A DNA stretch of 64,000 nt, taken from DATAOG01 sp963840925. GTDB lineage: Bacteria; Pseudomonadota; Alphaproteobacteria; Geminicoccales; Geminicoccaceae. Positions 55,106 through 63,866 of the stretch are shown one piece after another. The stretch covers positions 62,001-126,000 of the forward strand of contig CAWJAY010000021.1 of NCBI GenBank assembly GCA_963840925.1, read 5' to 3'. The first letter of the stretch is position 1. Each line of letters opens with the position of its first letter. The position numbers and the translations under genes were made by a program. The notes beneath the pieces were generated by a model. It did not search any database. It saw only the letters and a program-made list of their open reading frames with translations, and had not been told where the DNA came from.

Positions 55106-55515
55106 GCCTGGTGACGCTCGGCGTTGCCGATCTCGAGCGCGCGCGCCGCTTCTACGAGGAGGGGCTGGGCTGGCGGCGCGGCAACGCCCACGCCGAGGTC
55201 GTCTTTTTCCAGATCGGGGGCGCGGTGCTCGCGCTGTGGTCACGGGACGCATTGGCGGCCGACGCCCGGCTGCCCGGAGTTGGCAACGGCTTCGGCGGGA
55301 TCGCGCTCGCCCATAACACCCGTACGCGCGCAGAGGTCGACCAGGTGCTGGCCGAAGCCGAAGCGGCCGGCGCCACGTTTCTCAAGCGCGCCGAGGAGGC
55401 GTCCTGGGGCGGCTACTCCGGCTATTTCGCCGACCCGGACGGGCACCCCTGGGAAGTCGCCTGGAACCCGGAGTGGACCCTGCTCGAGGACGGCAGCGTC
55501 AGGCTCAAACGTTGA
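55090..55515 (+). CDS. VOC-superfamily (glyoxalase-like) protein
   Basis: 141 residues with two beta-alpha-beta-beta-beta units: LSLVTLGVADLERARRFYEE, then GGYSGYFADPDGHPWEVAWN at the C-terminus. The metal positions are partly conserved (Glu in WEVAWN). GGAGAGGAG precedes the ATG. It overlaps the AraC regulator and is likely its target. The enzyme may be a resistance or dioxygenase-like protein; the substrate is unknown. Confidence 0.88.
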   Translation: MEQRLSLVTLGVADLERARRFYEEGLGWRRGNAHAEVVFFQIGGAVLALWSRDALAADARLPGVGNGFGGIALAHNTRTRAEVDQVLAEAEAAGATFLKRAEEASWGGYSGYFADPDGHPWEVAWNPEWTLLEDGSVRLKR

Positions 55516-55534
55516 GCCGCCGGCCGCCGCCTGG

Positions 55535-55954
55535 TCACTCGGATTCGGGCTCGATCGGGGGCCCGAGCTTTTCCGGGGGTGCGTTCTGGATCGCGGGCGG
55601 AGGCTGGGTGCGGGCAGCCGGCGCGCCGCCGGCGGGCTCAGCGGGATGCAGGCTGTCGAGATAGGCGTTGATGTCGGCGATCTGCTGGTCGCTGAGTGCC
55701 AGGTTCGAGATCGCCGGGTGCATCGGGCCGCGCCAGGCGTGCAGCTCGGTGAAGCTCTTGCCGGGATCGGCCGCGATCGCCCGGAACGGCGGCGCCATGT
55801 CGCTGCCGACCTCTTCGGAGCCGATGATGTGACAGGACGAGCAGAACTGCGCGGCCAGTACATGACCGGCGGTCGGATCGCCCTGCGGCTGCGCCGCCGC
55901 CGGCCAGGCCAAGGCCACAACCCCGAGCAGGCCGCCAACGATGATCGCCTTCAC
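55535..55954 (-). CDS. Class I c-type cytochrome
   Basis: 139 residues with a signal peptide (IIVGGLLGVVALAWPAAA), haem motif AAQFCSSCHIIGSEEVGSD and a likely axial Met in RGPMHPAISNLALSDQQIAD. A Pro/Ala-rich tail follows the haem domain. It is a soluble periplasmic electron carrier. It lies alone, convergent with the VOC gene and about 30 kb from xoxF, so a link to methanol oxidation is not implied. Confidence 0.9.
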   Translation of the reverse strand: MKAIIVGGLLGVVALAWPAAAQPQGDPTAGHVLAAQFCSSCHIIGSEEVGSDMAPPFRAIAADPGKSFTELHAWRGPMHPAISNLALSDQQIADINAYLDSLHPAEPAGGAPAARTQPPPAIQNAPPEKLGPPIEPESE

Positions 55955-56116
55955 GACCGATCCCCCCGCAGCTGCAGCGAGTCCTGCGAGGCTAACACCA
56001 GCGTGCGCCGCGGGTTCCGGGACCGCCGCGAGTGACCCCTGCCTCCTGGGTGACGCCAGCCCGTGCGCGGGCCTCGCGCTTGCGCGCTTTCAGCGGGCCG
56101 CCTAGGTAAGGGGCGC

Positions 56117-56191
56117 GCCGGCGTAGCTCAACGGTAGAGCATCCGCCTTGTAAGCGGGAGGTTGCGGGTTCAAGTCCTGCCGCCGGCACCA
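56117..56191 (+). tRNA. tRNA-Thr (TGT anticodon)
   Basis: A full cloverleaf can be drawn: acceptor 56117-56123 with 56181-56187, D-arm GCTC/GAGC, anticodon stem TCCGC/GCGGG (one T-G pair), loop CTTGTAA with anticodon TGT at 56149-56151, T-arm GCGGG/CCTGC and encoded CCA (56189-56191). A degenerate copy of its 3' half lies at 60355-60393. Confidence 0.95.
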
Positions 56192-57955
56192 GAAATTCCA
56201 AGTCCCCGTCACATGCTCCATCAGGCCGGTGGTCAGGCGAACTCGGGCAGCTTGCGTCCTGCAAAGGTCCGCCACATCACCCGCCCTTGCACGGGCGCTG
56301 GGCTCCGTTAACCTGCCCCGCACCTTACGCCCAATTCGTTTCAATATAGCGGAGCATCTCCTCGTGATCGAGAGGGCGACTTGTGTTCCCGACGCGGACG
56401 AAGAACTGCTTGCGCCCGTTGGTCTTCATAAACGCCGGTTCCGACGACCGCTCTACATCCACAATGCAAACCTCCTTCCCGTCCACCGCCTCGAACCGCA
56501 GGCGATAAAGGGGTGCGATGCTCACTCCTATGGTGTCGGTTACAAGCCGAGTAAAGAGCTGTTCGAATTTGTCGCGCGACCCGGCAAGCAGTCTGAGATC
56601 ATGCTCAAGTCCGAAGATTGCCCCGTCATCCTCGACGCCTATAACGAGCGTACCACCTTGCGAGTTTAAGAAAGCGGCAATTGTCTTGAGAGAAGAGTTG
56701 CGCAGCTCGCTATTCTGCATCCCTTGGATCACATCCCACTGGAGTGTGCTCTTGAATTCGAGAACATAGCTTTCTCCTAGCTTGATCAGATCGCCAATCG
56801 GCCGATGGCGCGGTGGTTGTGGTTGGGAGACGAGGCTATTCATGAACTCGTTGAGCTTCCGCGCGATTAATTCCCGACGGGTTCCAATAAAGTCTCGGTA
56901 GCGCTCAACAGTCCAGAGATTTGGATCCATGGGCACGAATTGTGCGGCCAGCGCTCCAGGATACGCGGCCTCGATCTTAGATAGATAGTCCGCCGGAGGC
57001 TTGTTGGAAATTTGAAGATTGGTCGAAGCTGTGAGAAATGCACGATTGCCGATTTCGTTCACAGCTTGGCGATGCATATAGTTGTCCGCATCCCATCCGT
57101 TTTTGTAAAGGACCGACTGCGGAAAAATATGGTGGCTGTTGAGGCCGTAGGCGTCGCCGTGGGTTGAACCAAGCGGTGCGCCATTGAACCAGTCCACTGC
57201 TCCATGAGCTTTCGTCAGCACATATACCATGCGGTACAGCGGATGTAGCGCCGTCCGTCCCTCCATGTCGCTCGCCTTGACCTCGATCCGCCCACGCTGC
57301 TCGGTGATGTTAGCCCGTAGTGCTTCCCAAGGCTCTGCCTCACGCACTACGATCTGCACATCGGCCTCGAGCCGTTGATCGGTCTGCGCAGTGTAGCGTG
57401 CCCACATGAGAGCGGCATAGAGCCAGTTCTGGGCATGCTTCAGCGCCTTCTCATTCGGAAACTTGCCGTCGTTGAGTGAGAGGTAAGCTATGAGCGGAAT
57501 GAGCGCATTCGTTGTATTGAGATCGTCAGTCGAATGGATAAACATTTTGGACGGAAAAATCGATAGTAGATAATCGATAATCTTCAACAGTTTTTTCCAG
57601 CCAGCCTCCAGCTCTGATCGCTCCTTGGGGTGGATGGTTTCGTAAAGGGCGCGACGGCAGACCACAGTGACTAATGCGCGGGTCATGAAAGTGAGTGTGA
57701 ACTCAAAGTTTTTAGTCGCGCAATCGGCAATCTTCTCCTTCAGTTGCCGCCGAGCCGAAGGCCATTTACCCGTCACATGGGTCAGGGCCAGCTCGGCCTC
57801 CGTCAGTTTCGTGCCTTGGCTATTTACTCGGTCGAAGATGTCGATGGCCTCGTCTAGGCTCGCGTGGGACGGCACGAGCTGCACGGTCAGGTCCACCTCT
57901 TTGACCGCTCGAATCTTGGCGAGGTTGTCCATCAGAAGCTCGGCGAGCTCGAGCG

Positions 57956-57982
57956 GGTCGTGTCGCGAGGTTGGTGGAAATT
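57956..57982 (+). repeat. Left terminal inverted repeat of the IS256-family element
   Basis: It starts GGTCGTGTCGCGA and matches the complement of 59286-59312 at 25 of 27 positions. The target copy CTCGAGCG precedes it. Confidence 0.95.
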
Positions 57983-58033
57983 GGATGAGGCGGCGTAGGT
58001 TCCGATTGGCAAGATCGAGAAGGAACCCACGCC

Positions 58034-59251
58034 ATGAAGGAAGTTACGCCAACCGTGCTGGCAGGGCCATCGCCGTTCGTCAGCAGCGACTGGTTCGATC
58101 CGTTGGAGGAGGCGGTCCGTGGTCAGGTCCGCTCGTTCATCGAGGAGCTGCTGGAGGAGGAGCTGGAAGGCTCGCTCGGCCGTGGGCGTTACGAGCGAGG
58201 AGCGGTCTGCACTGGTCGGCGCCACGGGCACCGGCCGCGCCAGCTGGTCACCACCTTCGGCCTGCTGACGCTCTCGGTGCCGCGCGCTCGTCTGCGCGAC
58301 GAGGCTGGCGAGCAGGAATGGAAGAGCGACTTGCTGCCCGCTTACAAGCGGCTCTCCCATCGCGCCGAGGCCTTGATCGCCGAGGTCTACCTCGCCGGCA
58401 TGAACACCCGCCGGGCGCGGCGAGCGTTGGCCAGGTTGTTCGAGGGCCATGTGGGCAAGGACGTGGTCAGCCGGGCCTGGCAGAAGACCCGCTCGGCCTG
58501 GCAGGCCTGGCAGGAGCGTGATCTTGCCGGCGACGACATTGTGCGGCTGATCCTCGACGGCACCGTGGTCAAGGTCCGGCTCGATCGCAAGGCCACGGCC
58601 ATCTCGCTGCTGATTGCCCTGGGTGTCCGCCGCGACGGCCAGAAGGTGGTGCTCGCCATCAAGAACATGGGTGGCGAAAGCGAGGCCGCGTGGCGGGCCA
58701 TGCTGGACGACCTGACCAGCCGTGGGCTCGGCCGACCCGAATTGGTGATCGTCGACGGCGGCAAAGGCCTGGAAGCGGCGCTCGCCAGCCTGTGGGACGA
58801 TGTGCCGGTTCAGCGCTGCACCGTGCACAAGGAGCGCAATCTGCTCGCCCACGCGCCGAAGCACCTGCACGACGAGATCAAGGCCGACTTCAACCACATG
58901 ATGAACGCCAAGGCCGCCGCCGAGGTCGTAGTCCGGCGTAAGGCGTTCCTGGCCAAGTGGAAGCTTCGCTGCCGGTCGGTCGCGACGAGCTTGGAAGAAG
59001 CCGGCGAGCGCCTGTTCACGTTCGTGCGCTACCCGCCCGAGCAGTGGCGCTCGGTGAGGACCACGAACGCGATCGAGCGCCTGCACGAGGAGTTCAAGCG
59101 GAGAATCAAGACGCAGTGCCTGCTGCCCTGTGCCGAGACCGCCGCCATGCTGTTCTGGGCGCTGTTGGCGTCCGGTCAGATCACCATGCGCCGGGTCGAC
59201 GGCTGGCAGACCCTCGAGCGCTCGCCCACCGATCTTGACTTCGCCGCCTGA
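58034..59251 (+). CDS. tnp: IS256-family (mutator-type) transposase
   Basis: 405 residues, intact. The DDE catalytic residues fit IVRLILDGTVVKVRLDRKAT (first Asp), ELVIVDGGKGLEAALASLWD (second Asp) and RTTNAIERLHEEFKRRIKTQ (Glu). The conserved VQRCTVHKERNLLAHAPKHL lies between, as in IS256/Mutator enzymes. It cuts and pastes the element through a circular intermediate in related ISs. ATG at 58034 is within the element, 78 bp from its left end. Confidence 0.96.
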   Translation: MKEVTPTVLAGPSPFVSSDWFDPLEEAVRGQVRSFIEELLEEELEGSLGRGRYERGAVCTGRRHGHRPRQLVTTFGLLTLSVPRARLRDEAGEQEWKSDLLPAYKRLSHRAEALIAEVYLAGMNTRRARRALARLFEGHVGKDVVSRAWQKTRSAWQAWQERDLAGDDIVRLILDGTVVKVRLDRKATAISLLIALGVRRDGQKVVLAIKNMGGESEAAWRAMLDDLTSRGLGRPELVIVDGGKGLEAALASLWDDVPVQRCTVHKERNLLAHAPKHLHDEIKADFNHMMNAKAAAEVVVRRKAFLAKWKLRCRSVATSLEEAGERLFTFVRYPPEQWRSVRTTNAIERLHEEFKRRIKTQCLLPCAETAAMLFWALLASGQITMRRVDGWQTLERSPTDLDFAA

Positions 59252-59285
59252 TGCCGACCACCATGCCTTCGGACCCGCGCCGCCG

Positions 59286-59312
59286 AATTTCCACCACCTT
59301 CGCGACACGACC
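59286..59312 (-). repeat. Right terminal inverted repeat of the IS256-family element
   Basis: The complement of the left repeat with two mismatches; followed by the second target copy CTCGAGCG at 59313-59320. Confidence 0.95.
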
Positions 59313-59798
59313 CTCGAGCGCATCCTCCCCTTCTTTGGCGATAGCTTGGGCAATTCTCGTGGGCCTGATCGGTGTGTGGATCTCGAAGCAATCGATCACG
59401 CGCTGCCAACAGGGATCATCTTGCATCTTGGACCGTTGGTAAAACTGGAACTCGAGGTCGTGCAAATGCACGTAAAGATCCCGTGGATCATTCTCAATCT
59501 CCGCCTCCGTGTAGTAGATGGGAATTACACCTGCGATGAGCATGTGAAGCGTCGATAGTCGTTGTTGTCCATCAAGCAGCACCTGGACTGTGCCCAATTT
59601 ATCGGGTAATTTGTGTACATTCTTAAGCTCCGGCGGCTGATCTGTCTTCCACAACAGAAGACCGCCCACCGGATAGCTCTTCACGAGCGAGACCATGAGC
59701 TGCTTGGCCTGCTCGCGGCTCCAGACATATTCCCGTTGGAACTCTGGGAGCACGAGATCGTATTTGCGGATGCTGTCCAAAAGTTCACTGATTTTCAT

Positions 59799-60354
59799 GG
59801 TCTGGCTCCGCTAGGTGGCTAGTGTAGGGCTGTGAAAACACATCCACTGCGGGTGCAGGCTGGAGACAATTCCGGGCGCAGGAGCAAAGCCGTGGCGACG
59901 CGAATATCAGTATCGGTGCGAGCGGTGCGGCAAGAACCCGGAAGTGGCCCACCGGATGGACTCCAGGAGACCTGCTTGGATCAGGTAGGTCTTGGCCCAG
60001 TGCACCCGGTTGGCAAAGACGACCTGCCTCTCGCTCGGTCGCAGCTCGGTTTCCCTCATCCCGCGTCAGCCCGGTAGTTTGGAATGGCCATTTCTCGTGC
60101 CCGGCGGTTGCAGAGCCCGAAGGTACACCAACGGGGAGTTTGGAAATAGCTACTATGTTGTCCGGAGCCGCTCACGAGCGCCGACCGGGCCCGTCACCGG
60201 ATTCTGGCCGTCCTGGGTAGACGGGCGTGAACTGACCTGGCCTGCTGCGGTCACCGGAGTGCAAGTACATTCCTCAGGCCGTCCGGTCTCTTGGGCGGCC
60301 TCTGTCTCCGCTCGACCTGGCAGAGCTCCAGATGCTCGCTCACCTTCGTGCCCA
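59799..60354. other. Island right end without a recognisable gene
   Basis: About 556 bp upstream of the DUF262 gene, still somewhat AT-richer than the chromosome. One short + strand frame near 59890-59980 reads EYQYRCERCGKNPEVAHRMD, with a CxxC like a zinc ribbon, but it has no start and stops after about 30 codons. AGTTTGGAA occurs twice near 60076 and 60138. The promoter of the DUF262 gene should lie here. No integrase is seen. Confidence 0.5.
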
Positions 60355-60393
60355 TAAGCGGCGGTTGCGGGTTCAAGTCCTACCGCCGGCACC
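60355..60393 (+). repeat. Degenerate tRNA-Thr 3'-end copy (putative right attachment site)
   Basis: TAAGCGG, then GGTTGCGGGTTCAAGTCC, then ACCGCCGGCACC repeats the anticodon-stem to acceptor end of the tRNA-Thr at 56151-56190. It cannot fold as a tRNA because the 5' half is absent. Confidence 0.75.
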
Positions 60394-60481
60394 TGAAGGC
60401 TCCGGCGGCGCCGGTCGCCCCACCGGCCGGAGCGCGCCACTGCTACGCGCAGCGGCGCGGGTGCTGTGGAGGGTAGGCCGA

Positions 60482-61060
60482 ATGGCGAGGTCGAGCGCCC
60501 GCGACGCCGAGAATTTTGCCCGTCTTCTGTTCCAGACCGTCGAGCGCTTGGGCGCGAGCGGCGAGTGGGTGCCGGCGCGCCAGGCCTTCGCCCAGACCGT
60601 GGCCGACCACCCCGAGCATCCCTACGCGCTCCACCTCGAGGCCAAACCGGCACGCCGGACCGGGCTTGCGACCGCAGCCGAGCGGCTGCGCGCGGCCGAG
60701 TTCCCGAGCATCGAGCGCCGCAAGGCGGGCTCGTCGCGCAACGCGCCGGTCTTCTACCGCGTCGTGCGCGCGCCGGTGGCGCTCGGTCTGCAGCTGCCGC
60801 CGCAGGTCGCACCCGATCACCCGCTGGTCAAGAAGCGCCGCGCCGCGCGCGCGGCCGGCGATCAGCCGGTCTCGGCCCGGCGGACCCGGATGACCGCGCC
60901 GGGGCCGAAGTCGCCCTGGCGCCGCCGGCTCCTGACCCGGCCGATCATCGAGCTCCACGTCCCGAGCGGGCTCGAAGCCGCATCCCAGTCGCTCCGGCAC
61001 TGGTGGGACCGGCTGCGCGTCGCGGTCTTGGACGCGGCGGCCGGCGCCCGCCGCAGCTGA
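60482..61060 (+). CDS. Uncharacterised basic protein
   Basis: 192 residues beginning MARSSARDAENFARLLFQTV and ERLGASGEWVPARQAFAQTV. The N-terminal half looks helical and soluble; the C-terminal half is Arg/Pro-rich (PKSPWRRRLLTRPIIELHVP). It has no recognisable motif, signal or membrane segment. The reverse strand also has a long frame, but its Arg/Gly/Pro composition is that of a shadow. It is the first chromosomal gene to the right of the island. I do not recognise the family. Confidence 0.5.
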   Translation: MARSSARDAENFARLLFQTVERLGASGEWVPARQAFAQTVADHPEHPYALHLEAKPARRTGLATAAERLRAAEFPSIERRKAGSSRNAPVFYRVVRAPVALGLQLPPQVAPDHPLVKKRRAARAAGDQPVSARRTRMTAPGPKSPWRRRLLTRPIIELHVPSGLEAASQSLRHWWDRLRVAVLDAAAGARRS

Positions 61061-61091
61061 GGCCGTCCGCTCGGCCGGTGGCCGCCGCGCG

Positions 61092-62195
61092 CTAGGCGCC
61101 GACCGCGTGGGCCGCCAGCCGGTCGCGATCGAAGACGATGCCATGCCCCGGTGCTGAAGGCGGCGTGAAGTAGCCATCGATGATCCGGATCGGCAGGGCC
61201 AGCGCGCCCAGATCGGTCAGCGAGCCGCCGTCGATGTTCTCGAGGATGTGGGCATTCGGCAGGCAGCAGAGCAGCTGGCCGGAAAGCTCCATCATGAAAT
61301 GGGGCGCCAGCGGGACGCCGAACGCGCGCGCCAGCGCCGCGACCTCGAGATAGGGCGTGATGCCGCCGACCCGGACCACGTCGGCCTGGACGAAGTCGCA
61401 GGCTCCGCGCTCGAGAAAGTGCTTGAACTGCTGCAGTGTGTAGACGTTCTCGCCGATCGCGAGCGGGCTTTTGACCAGCCGGCGCAGGCGCGCATGCGCC
61501 TCGACGTCGTCGGCCAGCAGCGGCTCCTCGATCCAGTGCGGCGAGAGCGGCTCGAACGCGGTGATCGCGCGCGCCGCCCAGCCGATATCCCAGCCCTGGT
61601 TGGCGTCGACCATCACCGGCCGCCGGCCGGCGACGGAGCGGACCTTGGCCAAGCGCTCGACGTCCTCCTCGATCTCGGGCTTGCCGACCTTGATCTTGAA
61701 GGCCTCGAAACCGGCCGCCCGCCAGCCCCGGACCTGCTCGACCAGCTCGGCCTCCGACTTGTTCAGGTTGATGCCGCTGGCGTAGGCGAGGATGCGCTCG
61801 CGGCACGGGCCGAGCAGCGCCACCAGCGACCGGCCGAGCGCCTTGGCGGTGACGTCCCAGAGCGCGATGTCGAGCGCTGCGAGCGCGGTCGTCGTGACCC
61901 CGCCGCCGCCGAGATCGTGCAGGTGATGCCAGCACTTGTGCCAGAGGCTGCGCGGCGCCGCCGGCTGACCGATCACGTAGGGCGCGATGTCGTGCTCGAG
62001 CATCGCCCGAAGCGTCCGGCCGCCGGTGCCCGAGGTGTAGCTGAAGCCGGTGCCGAGCAGCCCGGTATCGGTCGTCACCTCGGTCACGACCAGCTCGATG
62101 TGGGTGACGTGGTGGATCGCATCGCCCCACGCCCCGCCCGGTAGCGGCATGCGCGCCAGCTGGGTCTCGACCGTCTCGATCCGCATCGGCTCCAC
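61092..62195 (-). CDS. Mandelate racemase/muconate lactonizing enzyme (enolase superfamily)
   Basis: 367 residues. The N-terminal capping domain is followed by a barrel with EAFKIKVGK (KxK), MVDANQGWDIGWAARAI (Asp), HWIEEPL (Glu), IGENVYTLQQFKHFL (Glu) and QADVVRVGGITPYLEV, with APHFMMELSGQL after it. These cover the Mg ligands and a likely acid/base Lys. Members dehydrate sugar acids, racemise or cycloisomerise; this one may be a sugar-acid dehydratase. A second Met at 62186 could be the true start. The substrate is not assignable. Confidence 0.88.
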   Translation of the reverse strand: MEPMRIETVETQLARMPLPGGAWGDAIHHVTHIELVVTEVTTDTGLLGTGFSYTSGTGGRTLRAMLEHDIAPYVIGQPAAPRSLWHKCWHHLHDLGGGGVTTTALAALDIALWDVTAKALGRSLVALLGPCRERILAYASGINLNKSEAELVEQVRGWRAAGFEAFKIKVGKPEIEEDVERLAKVRSVAGRRPVMVDANQGWDIGWAARAITAFEPLSPHWIEEPLLADDVEAHARLRRLVKSPLAIGENVYTLQQFKHFLERGACDFVQADVVRVGGITPYLEVAALARAFGVPLAPHFMMELSGQLLCCLPNAHILENIDGGSLTDLGALALPIRIIDGYFTPPSAPGHGIVFDRDRLAAHAVGA

Positions 62196-62366
62196 CTCCG
62201 GCTTGCTGGCGGGCCTGGCTGCCGCCGCCGGCAGGAAGAGCTTGGGCCGCGCGCGAATGCAAGAGCGCTGCCGCCGCCGCCCGCGCGACCCATCGTCCCG
62301 GGCCGGGTCGCCGTCTATTCGTCAGGAAGCAGGGAGCGCCGGCAAGGCAGCGCGTCGTCTGGCAAC

Positions 62367-63866
62367 TCAGCGGGCGCCGCGCGCCGCCAGGACCGCGCCG
62401 AATGTCCGGGACAGGATATAGAAGTCGATCCAGATCGACCAGTTGCGGATGTAGTAGGTGTCGAGCGCCTGCTGCACCTCGAGATCGCCATCGCTGCGCG
62501 CCGAGACCTGCCAGAGGCCGGTGATCCCGGGGGTGACGCTCGAGCGCAAGGACTGAAAGGTCGGGTCGAACCGGTCCAGGTGATACTTCGGGAACGGGCG
62601 CGGCCCGACCAGGCTCATCTCGCCGCGAATGACGTTGAAGATCTGCGGCAGCTCGTCGAGGCTGGTCCGCCGCAGGAAGTGACCGACGCCCGGCAGGATC
62701 CTGGGATCGCCGGTCAGCTTGAAATAGCGGTTCCACTCCTCGCGAGCGCTGGGATCGGCTGCCAGATGCTGCTCCAGCCGCGCTTCGGCGTCGGCATACA
62801 TGGTCCTGAGCTTCCAGACCCTGATCGGGCGGCCGTTCTTGCCGGCACGCACCTGGGCGTAGAACGGCGAACCGCTGCTGACGGCCCGGATCCAGAGCGT
62901 CAGCAGCGCGATGATCGGCACGCTGAGCAGCGCCAGCGGCAGCGCGATCAGATGGTCGGTGGTCTGTTTGAGCAGGCGATTTCGCCGGAGCAGCAGGTTG
63001 CGCCGCATCTGGAGACCGATCAGACCGTTGAGGTCGCGGCTGCGCACCCACAGCGTCGGCAGCTTGCGCAGGTCGGGCACGACGATGATTTCGCGATAGC
63101 GAAGCTGCAGCGCGACCGCGTCGACGGTATCCTGGCCGCCGCTCGGGGGGGTGACGATCGCGGTTCCGATCCGGCCGCTGTACTTGGCGCTGTCGGCAAT
63201 CGAACCGAGGACCGGCAGGTCCTGAACCCGAACCGGCGTGCCGTCGCCGTCGCCGTTATCGAAGAACCCGACCGGGCGTAACCCGAACTCCGGTGCCTGC
63301 TGCAGGATGCGAACCACCTGCTGCCCGATCGGGCCGGCACCGATCACCACGGTCGGGACGCCCCAGAGGCCAAGCCGGATCAGCGCGTTGCGGACGACCC
63401 GCTCGCCGACCGGTGGCAGCGTCACGGCCAGCAGGAACATCGGCAGGGCGGCGCCGAGCGGCCAGAGCTTGCCGCAAGCGGCGTAGTACCAGCCGAACAG
63501 CAGCACGAACAGGATGCTGGTCGCCTTGATGCGCAGCGGGAACCGCTCGATCGGAGCCTGGCCGCCGACCAGGTAGACGTCCAATAACCAGTAGGCGACC
63601 GGCAGGGACAGCGCGATCACCGCCTCGGGAGGGCGGATGGCCAGGCTTTCGGCGGCCTGGCGGGTGATCGCCAGATAACCCTCGACCCCAAGATGGAAGG
63701 CGGCCAGCGCCGCCAGGCAGTCGAGCACGATCAGCGCCAGCAACGTGGTCGCCCGGCGGGACAGACGGCCGCGACCGGTCGCGGGCTCGACCTCGCGCCC
63801 GAGATCGAGCCCTGGCAGGGCAGCGCGATCCGCGGCAAGCGCGGCCTGTTTAAACGCGAACGCCAT
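62367..63866 (-). CDS. Polyprenyl-phosphate sugar-1-phosphate transferase (WbaP/ExoY type)
   Basis: 499 residues. Four to five N-terminal membrane spans (TTLLALIVLDCLAALAAFHL; AVIALSLPVAYWLLDVYLVG) precede a Rossmann-like CoA-binding middle part (TVVIGAGPIGQQVVRILQQA). The catalytic bacterial sugar transferase domain follows (GRPIRVWKLRTMYADAEARL; FLRRTSLDELPQIFNVIRGE; MSLVGPRPFPKYHLDRFD; PGITGLWQVSARSD). It starts exopolysaccharide or O-antigen repeat synthesis on undecaprenyl phosphate at the inner membrane. ATG at 63866. The last 134 bp of the window hold nothing recognisable. Confidence 0.93.
   Translation of the reverse strand: MAFAFKQAALAADRAALPGLDLGREVEPATGRGRLSRRATTLLALIVLDCLAALAAFHLGVEGYLAITRQAAESLAIRPPEAVIALSLPVAYWLLDVYLVGGQAPIERFPLRIKATSILFVLLFGWYYAACGKLWPLGAALPMFLLAVTLPPVGERVVRNALIRLGLWGVPTVVIGAGPIGQQVVRILQQAPEFGLRPVGFFDNGDGDGTPVRVQDLPVLGSIADSAKYSGRIGTAIVTPPSGGQDTVDAVALQLRYREIIVVPDLRKLPTLWVRSRDLNGLIGLQMRRNLLLRRNRLLKQTTDHLIALPLALLSVPIIALLTLWIRAVSSGSPFYAQVRAGKNGRPIRVWKLRTMYADAEARLEQHLAADPSAREEWNRYFKLTGDPRILPGVGHFLRRTSLDELPQIFNVIRGEMSLVGPRPFPKYHLDRFDPTFQSLRSSVTPGITGLWQVSARSDGDLEVQQALDTYYIRNWSIWIDFYILSRTFGAVLAARGAR

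Larger units (their letters stand above)
57956..59312 (+). mobile_element. Complete IS256-family insertion sequence (1357 bp)
   Basis: Terminal inverted repeats of 27 bp (57956-57982 and 59286-59312) differ at two positions. They are flanked by an 8-bp direct target duplication CTCGAGCG (57948-57955 and 59313-59320). One intact transposase gene lies inside. Size, repeats and duplication length fit the IS256 family. Perfect duplication and an intact transposase suggest recent insertion. Confidence 0.96.
56325..59798 (-). pseudogene. DUF262-HNH-AlbA_2 protein (GmrSD-like defence candidate), disrupted by IS256
   Basis: The 5' part (59798-59313, 162 codons) has the DUF262 motifs LPEFQREYVWSREQAKQLMV and LLDGQQRLSTLHMLIAGVIP. 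The 3' part (57947-56325) continues LAELLMDNLAKIRAVKEVDL and IFDRVNSQGTKLTEAELALT. It carries an HNH-type LNSHHIFPQS at about residue 434, and from about 545 an AlbA_2/Schlafen-type segment (YVLEFKSTLQWD, LKTIAAFLNSQGGTLVIGVE). Excising 57956-59312 plus one target copy joins codon 162 to the next codon in frame, giving 702 residues. GmrSD-type DUF262/HNH proteins cut modified DNA; the AlbA_2 fusion is less usual. It is inactive now unless the IS excises. Confidence 0.88.
56151..60393 (+). mobile_element. Putative genomic island integrated at the tRNA-Thr 3' end
   Basis: The 3' part of tRNA-Thr (56151-56190) recurs as a direct repeat at 60355-60393, with one base deletion and a few mismatches including CCTGCC to CCTACC. 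The enclosed DNA is AT-richer than both flanks and holds a defence-like gene and an IS256 element. This is the layout left by tyrosine-recombinase integration at a tRNA gene. No integrase gene is found, so the element would be a decayed or integrase-less island. The mismatches in the right copy are the main weakness. Confidence 0.6.

Noticed and set aside
57932..59353. A 473-codon reverse frame over the transposase
   Set aside because: Antisense of the IS256 transposase with Arg/Gly-rich composition; only its start region coincides with the interrupted DUF262 gene, which reads in another frame.
59890..59980. Zinc-ribbon-like EYQYRCERCGK frame at the island's right end
   Set aside because: About 30 codons without start codon or second CxxC; too weak to call a gene.
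60443..61177. A reverse 244-codon frame opposite the uncharacterised basic protein
   Set aside because: Its composition is that of antisense in GC-rich DNA; the forward frame starts with a plausible amphipathic helix, so that one was kept.
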